Counted from the stretch's first letter, positions 8,393-18,019 are shown. The stretch is DNA of 35,359 nt from Gemmatimonadota bacterium (GCA_028874335.1 JAPPJY010000084.1:1-35359); one strand, 5' to 3'. Notes: a model not told the origin generated them from the sequence alone. Numbers and translations: made by a program.

Positions 8393-9508
8393 ATGTTCAA
8401 CCGGGCGGTCGTGGGACAGGAACGAGTGACGGAGCGGCTCGAGCGGATGGCGGGTAGCGCAAATCTGCCGCACGCCCTCCTCTTTACGGGACCGGAGGGT
8501 ACGGGGAAAGCGGCCGCAGCCCTCGAAATGGCGAGGAGTCTCTACTGCGACGGGGGGAACGCGGGATGCTGTGAAAACTGCCGGGGATGCAGGAAGACTG
8601 CGGGCCTGAACCACCCTGACCTGTCTCTGCTGTTTCCGTTTTCGCAGCGGTCGTCGCCCGAGGCGGAGCGGGAGACGCTGGTCCGTATCGCGGATGATCC
8701 TTACGGATACCCGCTGCCGGCCGACCATTCCACCCATGCAATCGGGCAGATTCGAACCCTGCAGAAACAGTTCGCATATGGCGCGTTCGAGGGGGGATGG
8801 CGGGTGGCGGTCATCCTGCACGCGGATCGGATGCGCGTGGAAGCCGCCAATGCGCTGCTGAAAACGCTCGAAGAACCTCCCGCCCGGTCACTGTTGATTC
8901 TCACGGCGTCCGCGCAGGATTCCCTGCTGCCGACCATCGTCTCCCGATGCCAGTGGGTGGTGTTTTCCCCTGTTTCGGTTGACGACGCGGCGCGGATGTT
9001 GTCGAATGAACGCGATATCGGCGACGAGGCGGCGACGTCCATAGCGCGCACCTGCGGCGGAAACCTCAGGCGCGCCCGCGAAATGGCCGATCATGAGGTC
9101 GACGGCCAGCAGGACAGGGGGTACCGGTTTCTGTCCGCGCTCCTGTGGGACGAGGAAGCGAGAATCCACGCGGCGCTGGAGAGGCTGGCCGCGGACAGAG
9201 ATGAGGCCCTGCAAATGCTCGGCGGCGCGGAGATATGGCTTCGGGACGCCATTCTTCTCCATTACGGCGACGCCGGCGGCGTGACCCATGGCGGCCGGAT
9301 CGACGAAATCCGGCGATTGTCCCGTGTGCTGGGTCTGGATGGCGTCAGACGTACAGCCGAAAAGATCGAATCCCTGCGTGAGATGAACCGGCGCAACGTC
9401 AATCTGTACGTGGGCCTCGTTTCGCTGTGGCGGGAGGTAAGGAGCGTCGCGAATCAGCAGTCTTCCGGCGGGTTGGATTGGACCGGAGGCACGGCCGACA
9501 ACGGCTGA
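8393..9508 (+). CDS. holB: DNA polymerase III clamp-loader subunit delta'
   Basis: A 371-residue AAA+ clamp-loader protein. It opens with VVGQERVTERLERM and a P-loop-like GPEGTGKA (33-40). A cysteine cluster (C52, C59/C60, C63, C66) forms the clamp-loader zinc module. NALLKTLEEPP (153-163) and SRCQ (184-187) are the conserved Walker-B-side and Arg-finger-side motifs of the delta'/gamma family. Delta' was chosen over DnaX because the protein is short, lacks the DnaX C-terminal region and has the typical DnaX-shortened core. A gene between rimI and metG is a common place for holB. Start ATG 8393; the Shine-Dalgarno is weak (GGCAGGCG). Confidence 0.9.
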   Translation: MFNRAVVGQERVTERLERMAGSANLPHALLFTGPEGTGKAAAALEMARSLYCDGGNAGCCENCRGCRKTAGLNHPDLSLLFPFSQRSSPEAERETLVRIADDPYGYPLPADHSTHAIGQIRTLQKQFAYGAFEGGWRVAVILHADRMRVEAANALLKTLEEPPARSLLILTASAQDSLLPTIVSRCQWVVFSPVSVDDAARMLSNERDIGDEAATSIARTCGGNLRRAREMADHEVDGQQDRGYRFLSALLWDEEARIHAALERLAADRDEALQMLGGAEIWLRDAILLHYGDAGGVTHGGRIDEIRRLSRVLGLDGVRRTAEKIESLREMNRRNVNLYVGLVSLWREVRSVANQQSSGGLDWTGGTADNG

Positions 9509-9530
9509 TTGCCATTTATCGGATGAATGT

Positions 9531-11435
9531 ATGGGGCGGTTTTACATAACAACACCGATATACTACGTGAATGACGAACCGCACCTGGGTCATGCGTATA
9601 CGACCATAATGGCGGACGTCTTTGCCAGGTATCATCGGATTGCGGGCGACGAGGTACTGTTTCTGACGGGGACGGACGAGCACGGTCAGAAGGTGGCCCA
9701 GGCAGCGAAGGAGCGGGGCGTCGCCCCGCAGGAACACTGCGACGAGATGGTCGAACGCTTTCGAAGGCTCTGGGCGACCCTGGATATTTCTTACGATGAC
9801 TTCATTCGAACCACGGAATCCCGGCACAGGCGCGTCGTGCAGCAGATTCTCCAGCGTCTGTACGAAGCCGGAGAGATCTATTCGGACGACTATGAGGGCT
9901 GGTATTGCGTACCGGACGAACGGTTCTGGACGAAGAAGGACCTCGTGGACGGGAAATGCCCGGAGTGCGGGCGCGAGGTGGCGCGGATATCGGAGAAGAA
10001 CTACTTCTTCCGCATGGGGAAATACCAGGCGTGGCTGACGGACCGAATCCGAAACGACCCCCGGTTCGTGCTTCCCGCTTCGCGCAGAAACGAAATGCTC
10101 GGTTTTCTGCGCCGGCCTCTCAACGATCTGTGTATCTCCCGCCCGAAAGCCCGATTGTCCTGGGGCATTCCACTGCCGTTCGACGAATCCTACGTCTGTT
10201 ACGTCTGGTTCGACGCGCTGATCAACTACATTACGGCGGCTGGATATCTTCAGGATACGGAAGACTTCGCAAGGTGGTGGCCCGCCTCCTGTCATCTGAT
10301 CGGCAAAGATATATTAACCACGCATTGCATATACTGGCCCACCATGTTGAAGGCGATGGGCGTCGAGACCCCGGAAACCGTGATGGCCCACGGATGGTGG
10401 CTCGTCGACGAGGAGAAGATGAGCAAATCCCTGGGCAATGCGATACGTCCCCTGGATCTGGCCGAAAAATACGGCGTGGACGCCTTTCGGTACTTTCTGG
10501 TGCGCGAGATGGTGCTGGGTTTGGACAGCAGTTTCGGGGAAACGGGATTCGTCCACCGGTACAACTCCGAGCTGGCAAACGACCTGGGGAATCTGCTGAA
10601 TCGCACCGTGGTCATGGCCAGTCGATACATGGGCGGGCGGGCGCCCGCGGCGGACTTGAACCACCCCGACCTCTACTCGCTGAAGGCGCAGGCCCGCAAG
10701 ACGCTGGAGGGTGTGACCGACGCGCTGGAGAAGATGAATCCCACGGGAATCCTGGACGCGATCTGGGACCTCGTCCGGCAGGCGAATCGCTTTGCGGAGG
10801 CGCAGGCGCCGTGGAACCTCGCCAGAGATCCCAATAGCAAGGATACCCTGAAGGCAACACTCTACGGCCTTCTCGAAACGATGCGCCATCTTGCGGTACT
10901 GTTGTTTCCGGTCTTGCCGGGCAAAGCGGAGGAGATCTGGGCGCAGATTGGCGCGGATGGCGAAGTGAAGACGCAGACCATACACGGGCTCGAACCCTGG
11001 GGCGGGCTGCGTGCCGGGGCAGAGGTGAACCCTGGAGGGCCGATCTTTCCCAGGATCGAACCGGTAGAAGAGGACCATTCGGAGAAGACTGACATGGATG
11101 ACGGCAAAGGTGCTCTGGTCCCGTTCAGTGAGTTTCAGAAGCTTGAGTTTCGCGTGGCCAGGGTGGAGTCCGCAGAACGGGTCCCGGGCGCCGACCGCCT
11201 GCTGGCTTTGCAGGTCAGCCTGGGTGAGGAGCAGCGCCAGATCGTGGCCGGGGTGGCAAAGCAATACCAGCCGGAATCGCTGGTTGGCCGTCAGATTGTG
11301 GTGGTGGCCAATCTGGAGCCGGCGACGATCCGTGGGGTGTCGTCCGAAGGCATGCTGCTGGCGGCATCGGCGGACGGGCGTGTCGCCCTGCTGCAACCGG
11401 ACGCCGACGTTCCCGACGGGGCCGAGGTGGGCTGA
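9531..11435 (+). CDS. metG: Methionyl-tRNA synthetase
   Basis: A 634-residue class I synthetase charging tRNA-Met. The HIGH-like motif is HLGH (18-21) in YYVNDEPHLGHAYTT. The KMSKS loop is KMSKS (296-300) in EEKMSKSLGNAI. The zinc knuckle region has CPEC (C143 and C146), with an earlier Cys126. A C-terminal EMAP/Trbp111 tRNA-binding domain runs from about residue 532 (FSEFQKLEFRVARV) to the end, so it is the long dimerising type. The ATG at 9531 follows the holB stop by 22 bases. The ribosome site is weak, so translational coupling to holB is possible. tatD follows with only four bases between. Confidence 0.97.
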   Translation: MGRFYITTPIYYVNDEPHLGHAYTTIMADVFARYHRIAGDEVLFLTGTDEHGQKVAQAAKERGVAPQEHCDEMVERFRRLWATLDISYDDFIRTTESRHRRVVQQILQRLYEAGEIYSDDYEGWYCVPDERFWTKKDLVDGKCPECGREVARISEKNYFFRMGKYQAWLTDRIRNDPRFVLPASRRNEMLGFLRRPLNDLCISRPKARLSWGIPLPFDESYVCYVWFDALINYITAAGYLQDTEDFARWWPASCHLIGKDILTTHCIYWPTMLKAMGVETPETVMAHGWWLVDEEKMSKSLGNAIRPLDLAEKYGVDAFRYFLVREMVLGLDSSFGETGFVHRYNSELANDLGNLLNRTVVMASRYMGGRAPAADLNHPDLYSLKAQARKTLEGVTDALEKMNPTGILDAIWDLVRQANRFAEAQAPWNLARDPNSKDTLKATLYGLLETMRHLAVLLFPVLPGKAEEIWAQIGADGEVKTQTIHGLEPWGGLRAGAEVNPGGPIFPRIEPVEEDHSEKTDMDDGKGALVPFSEFQKLEFRVARVESAERVPGADRLLALQVSLGEEQRQIVAGVAKQYQPESLVGRQIVVVANLEPATIRGVSSEGMLLAASADGRVALLQPDADVPDGAEVG

Positions 11436-11439
11436 GGAG

Positions 11440-12204
11440 ATGTTCGTCGATACCCATGCCCATCTCAATTTCCCCCAGTTCAAGGGCGACGAGGAGGCGA
11501 CGATCCGGCGTGCCCGCAAGGCAGGGGTGGGAATCATCGTCAACGTCGGCACGAACCTGGATGTGAGCAGGACCGCGCTGGACCTCGCCCGGTCCCATGA
11601 AGGGGTCTACGCGACGGCGGGTTTTCATCCGCACGACGTCGAACTGGCCGATGCGGACGGTTTGAAAGCGCTGAAGCGGCTGGCATTGAACGGAAAGGTC
11701 GTGGCTGTCGGCGAGACGGGCCTGGATTTCTTTCGGGACTATGCGCCCCGGCCACTTCAGGAGCGGATGTTCCGGTTCCACATTCGTCTGGCAAGGCAGA
11801 CGGGACTTCCGCTTGTGATCCACAGTCGCGGCGCGGAGGACAGGGTGATGGACATCCTTGAATCGGAAGGCGGCGTTACGGCCGGCGGCGCGTTGCACTG
11901 CTTCGGGGGCGGTACCGACCAGGCGAAGCGGGCGGTGGACCTTGGGTTCCATCTCGGATTCGGCGGAACGGTGACGTACAATCGCTCAACGTCGTTGTCC
12001 GTGGCGCTGGACACGCCGCCCGATCGTGTCCTCCTGGAAACCGATTGCCCGTATCTCGCGCCGGTCCCGTACAGAGGTCGGCGAAATGAGCCGGCATACG
12101 TACGGCAGATTGCCGAATTCCTGGCCGGACGTGCGAACGAGCTCCTGGACAGCTTCGCCGCTCGAACCACGGAGAATGCCCGCAGGCTTTTCGGATTGAT
12201 GTGA
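11440..12204 (+). CDS. tatD: TatD family metal-dependent deoxyribonuclease
   Basis: A 254-residue TIM-barrel hydrolase of the TatD family (3'-5' DNase and related). Metal ligands are visible: His6 and His8 (DTHAHLNF), Glu92 (GETGLDFF), His128 (VIHSRG), His153 (LHCFGG) and Asp202 (ETDCPYLAP). The normal length is about 255-265 residues. The ATG at 11440 has GAGGTGG nine bases upstream. The open frame extends 5' but only into metG. It overlaps the rsmA start, so tatD and rsmA are translationally coupled, and a metG-tatD-rsmA run is common in bacteria. Confidence 0.95.
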   Translation: MFVDTHAHLNFPQFKGDEEATIRRARKAGVGIIVNVGTNLDVSRTALDLARSHEGVYATAGFHPHDVELADADGLKALKRLALNGKVVAVGETGLDFFRDYAPRPLQERMFRFHIRLARQTGLPLVIHSRGAEDRVMDILESEGGVTAGGALHCFGGGTDQAKRAVDLGFHLGFGGTVTYNRSTSLSVALDTPPDRVLLETDCPYLAPVPYRGRRNEPAYVRQIAEFLAGRANELLDSFAARTTENARRLFGLM

Positions 12205-13034
12205 TGACCAAGCCCAAAAAGGGCCTTGCGCAGCATTTCCTGACCGACGTCGGGGTCGTCCGGAGAATCGTCAGGGCTGCAGGCGTCCACGCCGATGACC
12301 TGGTGGTTGAAATCGGACCGGGCCGCGGCGCGCTGACCGGCCGGCTGTTGGCGCGGGCGGACAGAGTCATTGGAATCGAACGGGATGAGGCGCTCTGCGA
12401 TTTCCTGGGGTCCCGCTTCGGACCGGGGTTGCATCTGCGCAATCAGGATGTGTTGACGGTTGACTTTTCCGATCTGATTCGCGGGGAAGGATTCGATCGT
12501 GCGATACTGGTGGGAAACCTGCCGTATTACATTACGGGCGCGGTCATACAGCGAATCCTGGAGGCGCGGCGCCGGTTCAAACGGGCTGTTCTGACCGTGC
12601 AACGGGAGGTTGCCCGACGGATTGTCGCCGCTCCGGGCAACAGAGACTATGGCGTGCTGTCTATTGCTGTTCAGTTGCATTCCGATCCGAAGACACTGTT
12701 CGACCTGGCCCCGGATGTATTCCACCCGGCGCCAGGGGTCTTTTCGTCCGTGATACGGTTGGATTTCCACCGGGAGACCCGCTACCGCATTCAGGATGAG
12801 CGGTTTTTCTTTCGCGTGGTCCGGGCGGCTTTCGGTCAGCGGCGGAAGATGCTGAAAAACGCCCTGCTGGGCATGGCGCATGGCCGGATGGAGATCCTGC
12901 AGCGTGTGGGTGCAATGGCGGAAATCGACTTCAGGTTGCGGCCGGAAGCCGTCTCCATACCGGAATATGAGCGGATTTCCCGTGCGCTCAAGGCATCTTG
13001 CGATTTCAGCGGGCAGCTTCACGGGACCCGATAG
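12204..13034 (+). CDS. rsmA: 16S rRNA dimethyladenosine methyltransferase RsmA (KsgA)
   Basis: A 276-residue SAM-dependent methyltransferase that dimethylates the two adjacent adenines at the 3' end of 16S rRNA during small-subunit assembly. The SAM-binding motif I is [12 protein letters not shown] (GPGRG at 38-42). The catalytic motif IV is NLPYYI (105-110). The N-terminus [15 protein letters not shown] is typical. The ATG at 12204 overlaps the tatD stop (TGATG). A GTG three bases earlier is also possible and would add one residue. The length is normal. Confidence 0.96.
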   Translation: MTKPKKGLAQHFLTDVGVVRRIVRAAGVHADDLVVEIGPGRGALTGRLLARADRVIGIERDEALCDFLGSRFGPGLHLRNQDVLTVDFSDLIRGEGFDRAILVGNLPYYITGAVIQRILEARRRFKRAVLTVQREVARRIVAAPGNRDYGVLSIAVQLHSDPKTLFDLAPDVFHPAPGVFSSVIRLDFHRETRYRIQDERFFFRVVRAAFGQRRKMLKNALLGMAHGRMEILQRVGAMAEIDFRLRPEAVSIPEYERISRALKASCDFSGQLHGTR

Positions 13035-13137
13035 CCGACATTTGTCGCGTACCATCGCGGATTGCCAAATGGGAACGATATGTCCGTGGGGGTGTCTTCC
13101 GCGGCATATCCGTTCATCTAGCCAAGAGGGAAGAGAA

Positions 13138-14067
13138 ATGCCTCCGATGCCGAAGGCGGACAAGATCTGGTTTAATGGAAAGTTCGTAGATTGGGACGAC
13201 GCAAGGATCCACGTGTTGTCGCACGTGGTGCACTACGGATCCAGTGTTTTTGAGGGGGTTCGCTGTTACAATACTCGAAGGGGACCGGCCTGTTTCCGTC
13301 TGGCGGACCACGTGAATCGTCTGTACGATTCAGCCAAGATCTACCGGATGCCGATTCCTTATGAACGTGAGGAGATCTCCCGGGCTATTCTGGAGTCTAT
13401 CCGTACGAATGGACTTCAGGGGTGTTACGTTCGACCCGTGATCTTTCGAGGATACAACAGTCTGGGCGTGGATCCCACGTCCTGTCCCGTGGAAGTCGTC
13501 ATCGCGGTTTGGGAATGGGGAGCCTATCTCGGCGAGGAGGCGCTGGAAAAGGGGGCTGAGGTTCGTTTTTCCTCGTGGAACCGGCTGGCGCCCAACACCA
13601 TGCCTTCGCTGGCAAAGGTCGGCGCCAACTACATGAACTCGCAGTTGATCAAGCTGGAGGCGCTTGCCGATGGATACGTGGAGGGAATCGCCCTGGATGC
13701 GCAGGGCCACGTGAGCGAAGCCAGCGGAGAGAACATCTTCATGGTGAAGAACGGCGCGATTTACACCCCCTCCACCGGATCGTCGATTCTGCCGGGAATT
13801 ACCCGTCACACGGTCATTACGCTGGCGCGCGATCTTGGCTACTCGGTAACCCAGCGCGACATACCCAGAGAGTCGCTGTACATCGCCGACGAGGTCTTTT
13901 TTACCGGCAGCGCGGCCGAAGTGACGCCAATCGCGCGAATTGATCACATTCCGGTCGGTGAAGGGACGCGCGGACCCATCACAAAGGCGCTTCAGGACGC
14001 GTATTTCGGCGTCGTGTCGGGCGAAACGGACGACCGGCACGGCTGGCTGACCTATGTCTATCAATGA
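13138..14067 (+). CDS. ilvE: Branched-chain amino acid aminotransferase
   Basis: A 309-residue fold-type IV PLP enzyme of the IlvE type, transferring amino groups between branched-chain amino acids and 2-oxoglutarate. The PLP lysine is Lys160 in [13 protein letters not shown], and the cofactor phosphate region is SEASGENIF with Glu194. The long conserved start [21 protein letters not shown] and [13 protein letters not shown] match the branched-chain group rather than D-amino acid or 4-amino-4-deoxychorismate enzymes. The ATG at 13138 has GAGGG (13126-13130) seven bases upstream. ATG 13147 is an alternative. I found no convincing promoter in the 103-nt gap after rsmA. Confidence 0.94.
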   Translation: MPPMPKADKIWFNGKFVDWDDARIHVLSHVVHYGSSVFEGVRCYNTRRGPACFRLADHVNRLYDSAKIYRMPIPYEREEISRAILESIRTNGLQGCYVRPVIFRGYNSLGVDPTSCPVEVVIAVWEWGAYLGEEALEKGAEVRFSSWNRLAPNTMPSLAKVGANYMNSQLIKLEALADGYVEGIALDAQGHVSEASGENIFMVKNGAIYTPSTGSSILPGITRHTVITLARDLGYSVTQRDIPRESLYIADEVFFTGSAAEVTPIARIDHIPVGEGTRGPITKALQDAYFGVVSGETDDRHGWLTYVYQ

Positions 14068-14124
14068 ACCCGCTCAATGTGGAGGCCGGGTCACGGAACA
14101 GGACTCCGGATCGGAATGCATGGT

Positions 14125-14949
14125 ATGGATGAATTAGGGGGCAAACACGTCGCTGTCATCGGGGCCGGGAATATGGGCGGCGCGTTGATCGCGGGCCTGG
14201 TGCAATCCGGCGCCCTGCCGCCGGAACGGGTGACGGCGGTGGACATCGACGATGAATTGCTGGCGTCGCACCGGCGGACACTGGGGGTGAAAACAGATCG
14301 CGCAGCCGCCGCGGTCGCTGCCCGGCAGGACGTGGTGGTGCTCGGATTGAAGCCCCAGGTGTGGGCGTCGGTTGTGAAACCGCTGGCGGCGCTGCTTACC
14401 GGACGGCAGCTGGTAATTTCCATTATGGGCGGCGTACGTACGGGCGCTATAGAGGAAGTTCTGGGCGGGCGGGTACCGGTTGTGCGCGCGATGCCGAATA
14501 TCCTCGCGCAGATCCGCGCATCCGTCACGGCGATCTGCCCGGGTGAATTCGCGCAGGAAGCACATATGGCTGCAGCCGAGGCCATTCTGGAGTCGGTCGG
14601 CGCGTCCGTGCGCCTGAGCGAAGCGCAGATGGATGCGGTTACCGGACTTTCCGGAAGCGGCCCTGCCTTTGTGTACGTGATGATCGATGCGCTGGCCGAC
14701 GGGGGCGTCAGGATGGGCATTCCCAGGCCCGTTGCGCTCAAGCTGGCGGCGGAAACGGTTTTCGGCGGTGCAAAGATGGTGATCGAGAGCGGGCAGCACC
14801 CGGCGGTGTTGAAAGACCAGGTAACGTCCGCGGGCGGTACCACCATCGCCGGACTGCAGGCGTTGGAAACCGGGGGACTGCGGGCCGCGCTGATGAAGGC
14901 GGTGGAAGCCGCGACCCGGCGTTCCGAGGAGCTGGGAACCTCGCTTTGA
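14125..14949 (+). CDS. proC: Pyrroline-5-carboxylate reductase
   Basis: A 274-residue NAD(P)H-dependent reductase catalysing the last step of proline synthesis. The Rossmann motif is VAVIGAGNMGGALI. The family signature appears as TGLSGSGPAFVYVMIDALADGGV, then LKLAAETVFGGAKM and TSAGGTTIAGLQALE. The start is not certain: ATGs at 14077, 14116 and 14125 are in frame. 14125 gives eight residues before the nucleotide-binding motif, typical of the family. It follows ilvE by 57 bases, which fits an amino-acid block. proB lies further down the same block. proA was not seen here. Confidence 0.95.
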   Translation: MDELGGKHVAVIGAGNMGGALIAGLVQSGALPPERVTAVDIDDELLASHRRTLGVKTDRAAAAVAARQDVVVLGLKPQVWASVVKPLAALLTGRQLVISIMGGVRTGAIEEVLGGRVPVVRAMPNILAQIRASVTAICPGEFAQEAHMAAAEAILESVGASVRLSEAQMDAVTGLSGSGPAFVYVMIDALADGGVRMGIPRPVALKLAAETVFGGAKMVIESGQHPAVLKDQVTSAGGTTIAGLQALETGGLRAALMKAVEAATRRSEELGTSL

Positions 14950-14995
14950 TGTCTCCCGGGCAGAACACTGTGCGGGGTTCCGGTCGGAGGTCGTG

Positions 14996-15601
14996 ATGAT
15001 TGTGATTGTGGACTGTGGCATGGGCAATCTGCGCAGCGTACAAAAGGGGTTTGAGCGTGTCGGACACGCCGCGGCGATTACGGATCGCCCCGAAGACGTG
15101 GAACGTGCCGACCGCGTGGTGTTGCCCGGCGTCGGCGCCTTCGGAGACGCGATGGTGAATCTGAAGTCGGCGGGACTGGTGGAACCTCTGAAGCGTTCGA
15201 TTTCCGGCGGTCGGCCATTCCTCGGAATCTGCGTCGGTCTTCAACTTCTGTTTTCCGAAAGCAGCGAGATGGGCCGCCACCGCGGATTTGGCGTTCTGCC
15301 CGGTTCGGTTCGCCGGTTCCCGGACGGGGTGCGGGTGCCTCAGATCGGATGGAACCAGATTCGGATTCAGAAGCAGACGCCGCTTCTTGCGGGTATACCC
15401 GATGAAGCGTTCTTCTATTTCGTACATTCATACTACGTTGATGCCGAATTGGAATCCGATTGCGTGGCAACCACCGATTACGCGCTCGATTACACGTCGA
15501 TCGCGGGCCGGGGGACGACCTACGGGATTCAGTTTCATCCCGAGAAGAGCCAGGATCTGGGACTGCGCATCCTGAAGAATTTTGCGGAGCGGGTATGTTA
15601 G
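14996..15601 (+). CDS. hisH: Imidazole glycerol phosphate synthase, glutaminase subunit HisH
   Basis: A 201-residue class I glutamine amidotransferase that supplies ammonia to HisF through the HisH-HisF complex. The nucleophile is Cys79 in GICVGLQLLF. His181 and Glu183 in the C-terminal GIQFHPEKSQ complete the triad. The N-terminus MIVIVDCGMGNLRSV is typical. The ATG at 14996 has GGAGG five bases upstream. A GTG at 14993 lies too close to the site. The gene overlaps hisF by seven bases, which ties the two subunits' translation together. Confidence 0.96.
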   Translation: MIVIVDCGMGNLRSVQKGFERVGHAAAITDRPEDVERADRVVLPGVGAFGDAMVNLKSAGLVEPLKRSISGGRPFLGICVGLQLLFSESSEMGRHRGFGVLPGSVRRFPDGVRVPQIGWNQIRIQKQTPLLAGIPDEAFFYFVHSYYVDAELESDCVATTDYALDYTSIAGRGTTYGIQFHPEKSQDLGLRILKNFAERVC

Positions 15602-16383
15602 CGAAACGCATCATTCCCTGTCTGGACGTCAAGAATGGCCGGAACGTGCGCGGTGTGAAGTTCTCGGCCGACCGCGACGCCGGAGACCCTGTTGAGCTGG
15701 CCCGCCGGTACGACGAGGAAGGCGCGGACGAACTCGTCTTTTACGATATTACGGCGTCGGCGGAAAAGCGGGACATCGTCGCCGGTCTCGTGCGTCAGGT
15801 ATCGGAACAGGTGTTTATCCCGTTCACGGTGGGCGGCGGCGTGCGGACGTTTGACGACATCTGCACGATCATCGAGGGTGGCGCCGAAAAGGCGTCCATC
15901 AATTCAGCCGCGATTCGTTCACCGGATCTGATTACCCGGGGCGCGGCACGTTTCGGCGCACAGGCGATCGTCGGATCCGTCGATGCCGTACGACGCGGCG
16001 ACCCGGCAGGGAAGCCGGAATGGGAAGTCATGATCGACGGCGGCAGGACGTCCACGGGCAGGGACGCCCTGGCGTGGGCGATGGAATTGGTCGACAGAGG
16101 CGCGGGGGAGCTTGTGTTGAACAGCATCGACGCAGATGGAACGCGAGAGGGTTATGACATCGAACTGAACCGTGCTGTGGCGGAACTTGTGGACGTGCCG
16201 ATCGTGGCTTCAGGGGGTTCGGGCGGACCTGAGCACATGTACCGGGTGCTTCAGGAGGGCAAGGCCAGCGCGGCTCTGGCGGCGTCGATTTTTCACTATC
16301 GCCACTACAGCATTCCCCAGGTAAAATCGTACCTCGCCGGTCGGGGCGTCTGCGTGCGCCCGCGGGTAAGGGTGGATCTGTAA
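15595..16383 (+). CDS. hisF: Imidazole glycerol phosphate synthase, cyclase subunit HisF
   Basis: A 262-residue (beta-alpha)8 barrel. It uses ammonia from HisH to convert PRFAR to imidazole glycerol phosphate and AICAR. The catalytic acids are Asp11 (RIIPCLDVKNG) and Asp130 (IVGSVDAV). The phosphate-binding loops VGGGVR and ASGGSGG are intact. The ATG at 15595 lies inside the hisH end, with GGAG five bases upstream. The stop overlaps the proB ATG as TAATG. HisA is not in the window. Confidence 0.97.
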   Translation: MLAKRIIPCLDVKNGRNVRGVKFSADRDAGDPVELARRYDEEGADELVFYDITASAEKRDIVAGLVRQVSEQVFIPFTVGGGVRTFDDICTIIEGGAEKASINSAAIRSPDLITRGAARFGAQAIVGSVDAVRRGDPAGKPEWEVMIDGGRTSTGRDALAWAMELVDRGAGELVLNSIDADGTREGYDIELNRAVAELVDVPIVASGGSGGPEHMYRVLQEGKASAALAASIFHYRHYSIPQVKSYLAGRGVCVRPRVRVDL

Positions 16384-17591
16384 TGGATTGCAAGCCAACG
16401 AACGGGTCTGGAGAGATCCGAGCCGGGGACGGAAGGGCGCGAAATTCCGGTCCGAACCGGACCTGTCCTGAACGACAGGCGCTGTTCGAAGGGGTTCGTC
16501 GTGTCGTGCTGAAGCTGGGCACGCGCCTGGTCACGCAAAAGGATCACAGCCTGAATACAGGGTTGATCGAGCGCCTGGCCGCAGACGTGGCCGCATTGCG
16601 GCGCATGGGATTGCAGGTTGCCGTCGTATCGTCCGGCGCGGTTGGCGCCGGAATGGGGCGGCTGGGCCTGGAGGAGAGGCCGCGGCGGCTGTCGGCGCTG
16701 CAGGCAACCGCGGCCGTCGGCCAGGGGCTGTTAATGAACGCCTACAAGCTCGCGTTCAGGACCCATGGCGTCCCCGTCGGGCAGGTTCTTCTGACCGCGG
16801 ACGATCTGGACAACCGGCGCCGTTACGTCAATGCGAGGAATACGCTGGATTCGCTGTTCCGGTTCGGCGCCGTTCCGGTGCTGAACGAGAACGACAGTGT
16901 CGCCGTTGAGGAACTCCAGCTTTCGGTTGGCGACAACGACCGACTTTCGGCGCTGGTTGCGCATCTGATCGACGCCGACCTTCTCGTTATTCTGACCGAC
17001 GTCGACGGTTTCTTTTCGGATGATCCGGACCGCCGCACGGACGCGCGCCTCATATCGCGGGTTGAGGAGATACGCCCCGAAATGTTCGAACGGGCGGGGA
17101 GAGCCGGCAGCCGCGTGAGCCTGGGCGGGATGCGTTCAAAGCTGGAGGCGGCGCAGAGCGTGACGCGGGGAGGCAGGCTGGCGGTAATCGCAAACGGGCA
17201 CAAGATCGGATTGAGCCGGATCCTCGCCGGCGCGCCTGCGGGCACGTTGTTTCTCGCCGCGAGGGAACGGCTGCCGGGTCGAAAGGTCTGGATTGCCAAT
17301 TCACGTCGCAACGGCGCCGTGATCATCGACGACGGCGCCGTGGAGGCAATCGTGAAACGCGGCAAGAGCCTCTTGCCTTCAGGTATCCTGAAAGTGGAAG
17401 GCGCCTTCGAGGCCGGAGAATTGATCGCCGTTGAGGACCGGCGTCGGATGGAGGTCGCACGCGGCGTGGTCAAGTACGGTTCGGCCGACGTGCAGCGGAT
17501 ATTGGGCAGGTCGACCGGCGAGGTGGTTTCAATTCTGGATGTGGAAGCCGGAGGAGAGGTGGTTCACCGGGACGATCTGGTGGTGCTTTAG
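16383..17591 (+). CDS. proB: Glutamate 5-kinase with PUA domain
   Basis: A 402-residue kinase catalysing the first step of proline synthesis, ATP-dependent phosphorylation of glutamate. The amino-acid kinase fold starts at RRVVLKLGTRLVTQ near residue 39, followed by VVSSGAVGAGMGRLGL, NENDSVAVEELQLSVGDNDRLSA and LTDVDGFF. A C-terminal PUA domain spans roughly the last 80 residues (RRNGAVIIDDGAVEAI to RILGRSTGEVV). The kinase core is preceded by about 38 residues with no family match. If the start at 16383 is right, this is a low-complexity tail. The ATG overlaps the hisF stop, and GGGTGG lies seven bases upstream, which supports it. proC lies upstream in the same block; proA is absent here. 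Confidence 0.94.
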   Translation: MDCKPTNGSGEIRAGDGRARNSGPNRTCPERQALFEGVRRVVLKLGTRLVTQKDHSLNTGLIERLAADVAALRRMGLQVAVVSSGAVGAGMGRLGLEERPRRLSALQATAAVGQGLLMNAYKLAFRTHGVPVGQVLLTADDLDNRRRYVNARNTLDSLFRFGAVPVLNENDSVAVEELQLSVGDNDRLSALVAHLIDADLLVILTDVDGFFSDDPDRRTDARLISRVEEIRPEMFERAGRAGSRVSLGGMRSKLEAAQSVTRGGRLAVIANGHKIGLSRILAGAPAGTLFLAARERLPGRKVWIANSRRNGAVIIDDGAVEAIVKRGKSLLPSGILKVEGAFEAGELIAVEDRRRMEVARGVVKYGSADVQRILGRSTGEVVSILDVEAGGEVVHRDDLVVL

Positions 17592-17671
17592 AATGGGGGT
17601 GTTTCCCGCCCGAACACCGTTGCTTCGCCGTGTATTCCAGGGCGGCACTGTCTTAATTCAGGGTTTTCGGA

Positions 17672-18019
17672 ATGAGATTCTATCGAGTTAAACGGGATTT
17701 CCTGAATGCACCGCGCAGGCGGATGTATCGATTTCTGTGGATGCTGCCGGCCCTGTGGTTCGTCTACCTGTTTTTCGCTGGAGACAGTGGTTATCTGCAG
17801 ATTCGGGAGCGGAGCAGGCAGATCGAGGCGATGCGTCGGGAGAATGAAACCGAGAGTGCGGAAAACCTCCGGTTGGAGGCCGAGGTCGAAATGCTGAAGA
17901 ATGACCTGGCGATCATCGAGAAAATCGCACGGGAGCGGTACGGCATGGTCAAAGAGAACGAAACTGTCTATATGGTGTACCCGGGTACGCCGGATCCGAC
18001 GCCGGAAACCGGGAAATGA
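17672..18019 (+). CDS. FtsB/DivIC-like septum formation initiator
   Basis: A 115-residue bitopic membrane protein of the FtsB/DivIC family, which connects FtsL and FtsQ in the divisome. One transmembrane helix is seen near 20-37 (FLWMLPALWFVYLFFAG). It is followed by a charged coiled coil (about 42-83) and the DivIC-type end IEKIARERYGMVKENETVY. The basic N-terminus faces the cytoplasm. The ATG at 17672 has AGGG eight bases upstream. The stop overlaps the recO ATG (ATGA). Divisome function is inferred from the domain layout, since sequence conservation in this family is low. Confidence 0.85.
   Translation: MRFYRVKRDFLNAPRRRMYRFLWMLPALWFVYLFFAGDSGYLQIRERSRQIEAMRRENETESAENLRLEAEVEMLKNDLAIIEKIARERYGMVKENETVYMVYPGTPDPTPETGK

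Noticed and set aside
13035..13137. Promoter before ilvE (TTGCCA at 13062)
   Set aside because: No -10-like hexamer lies 15-19 bases downstream.
17598..17618. Hairpin GGTGTT/AACACC after proB as a terminator
   Set aside because: The 6-bp stem has a 9-base loop and is followed by GTTGCTTCG, not a T-run. Too weak to call.
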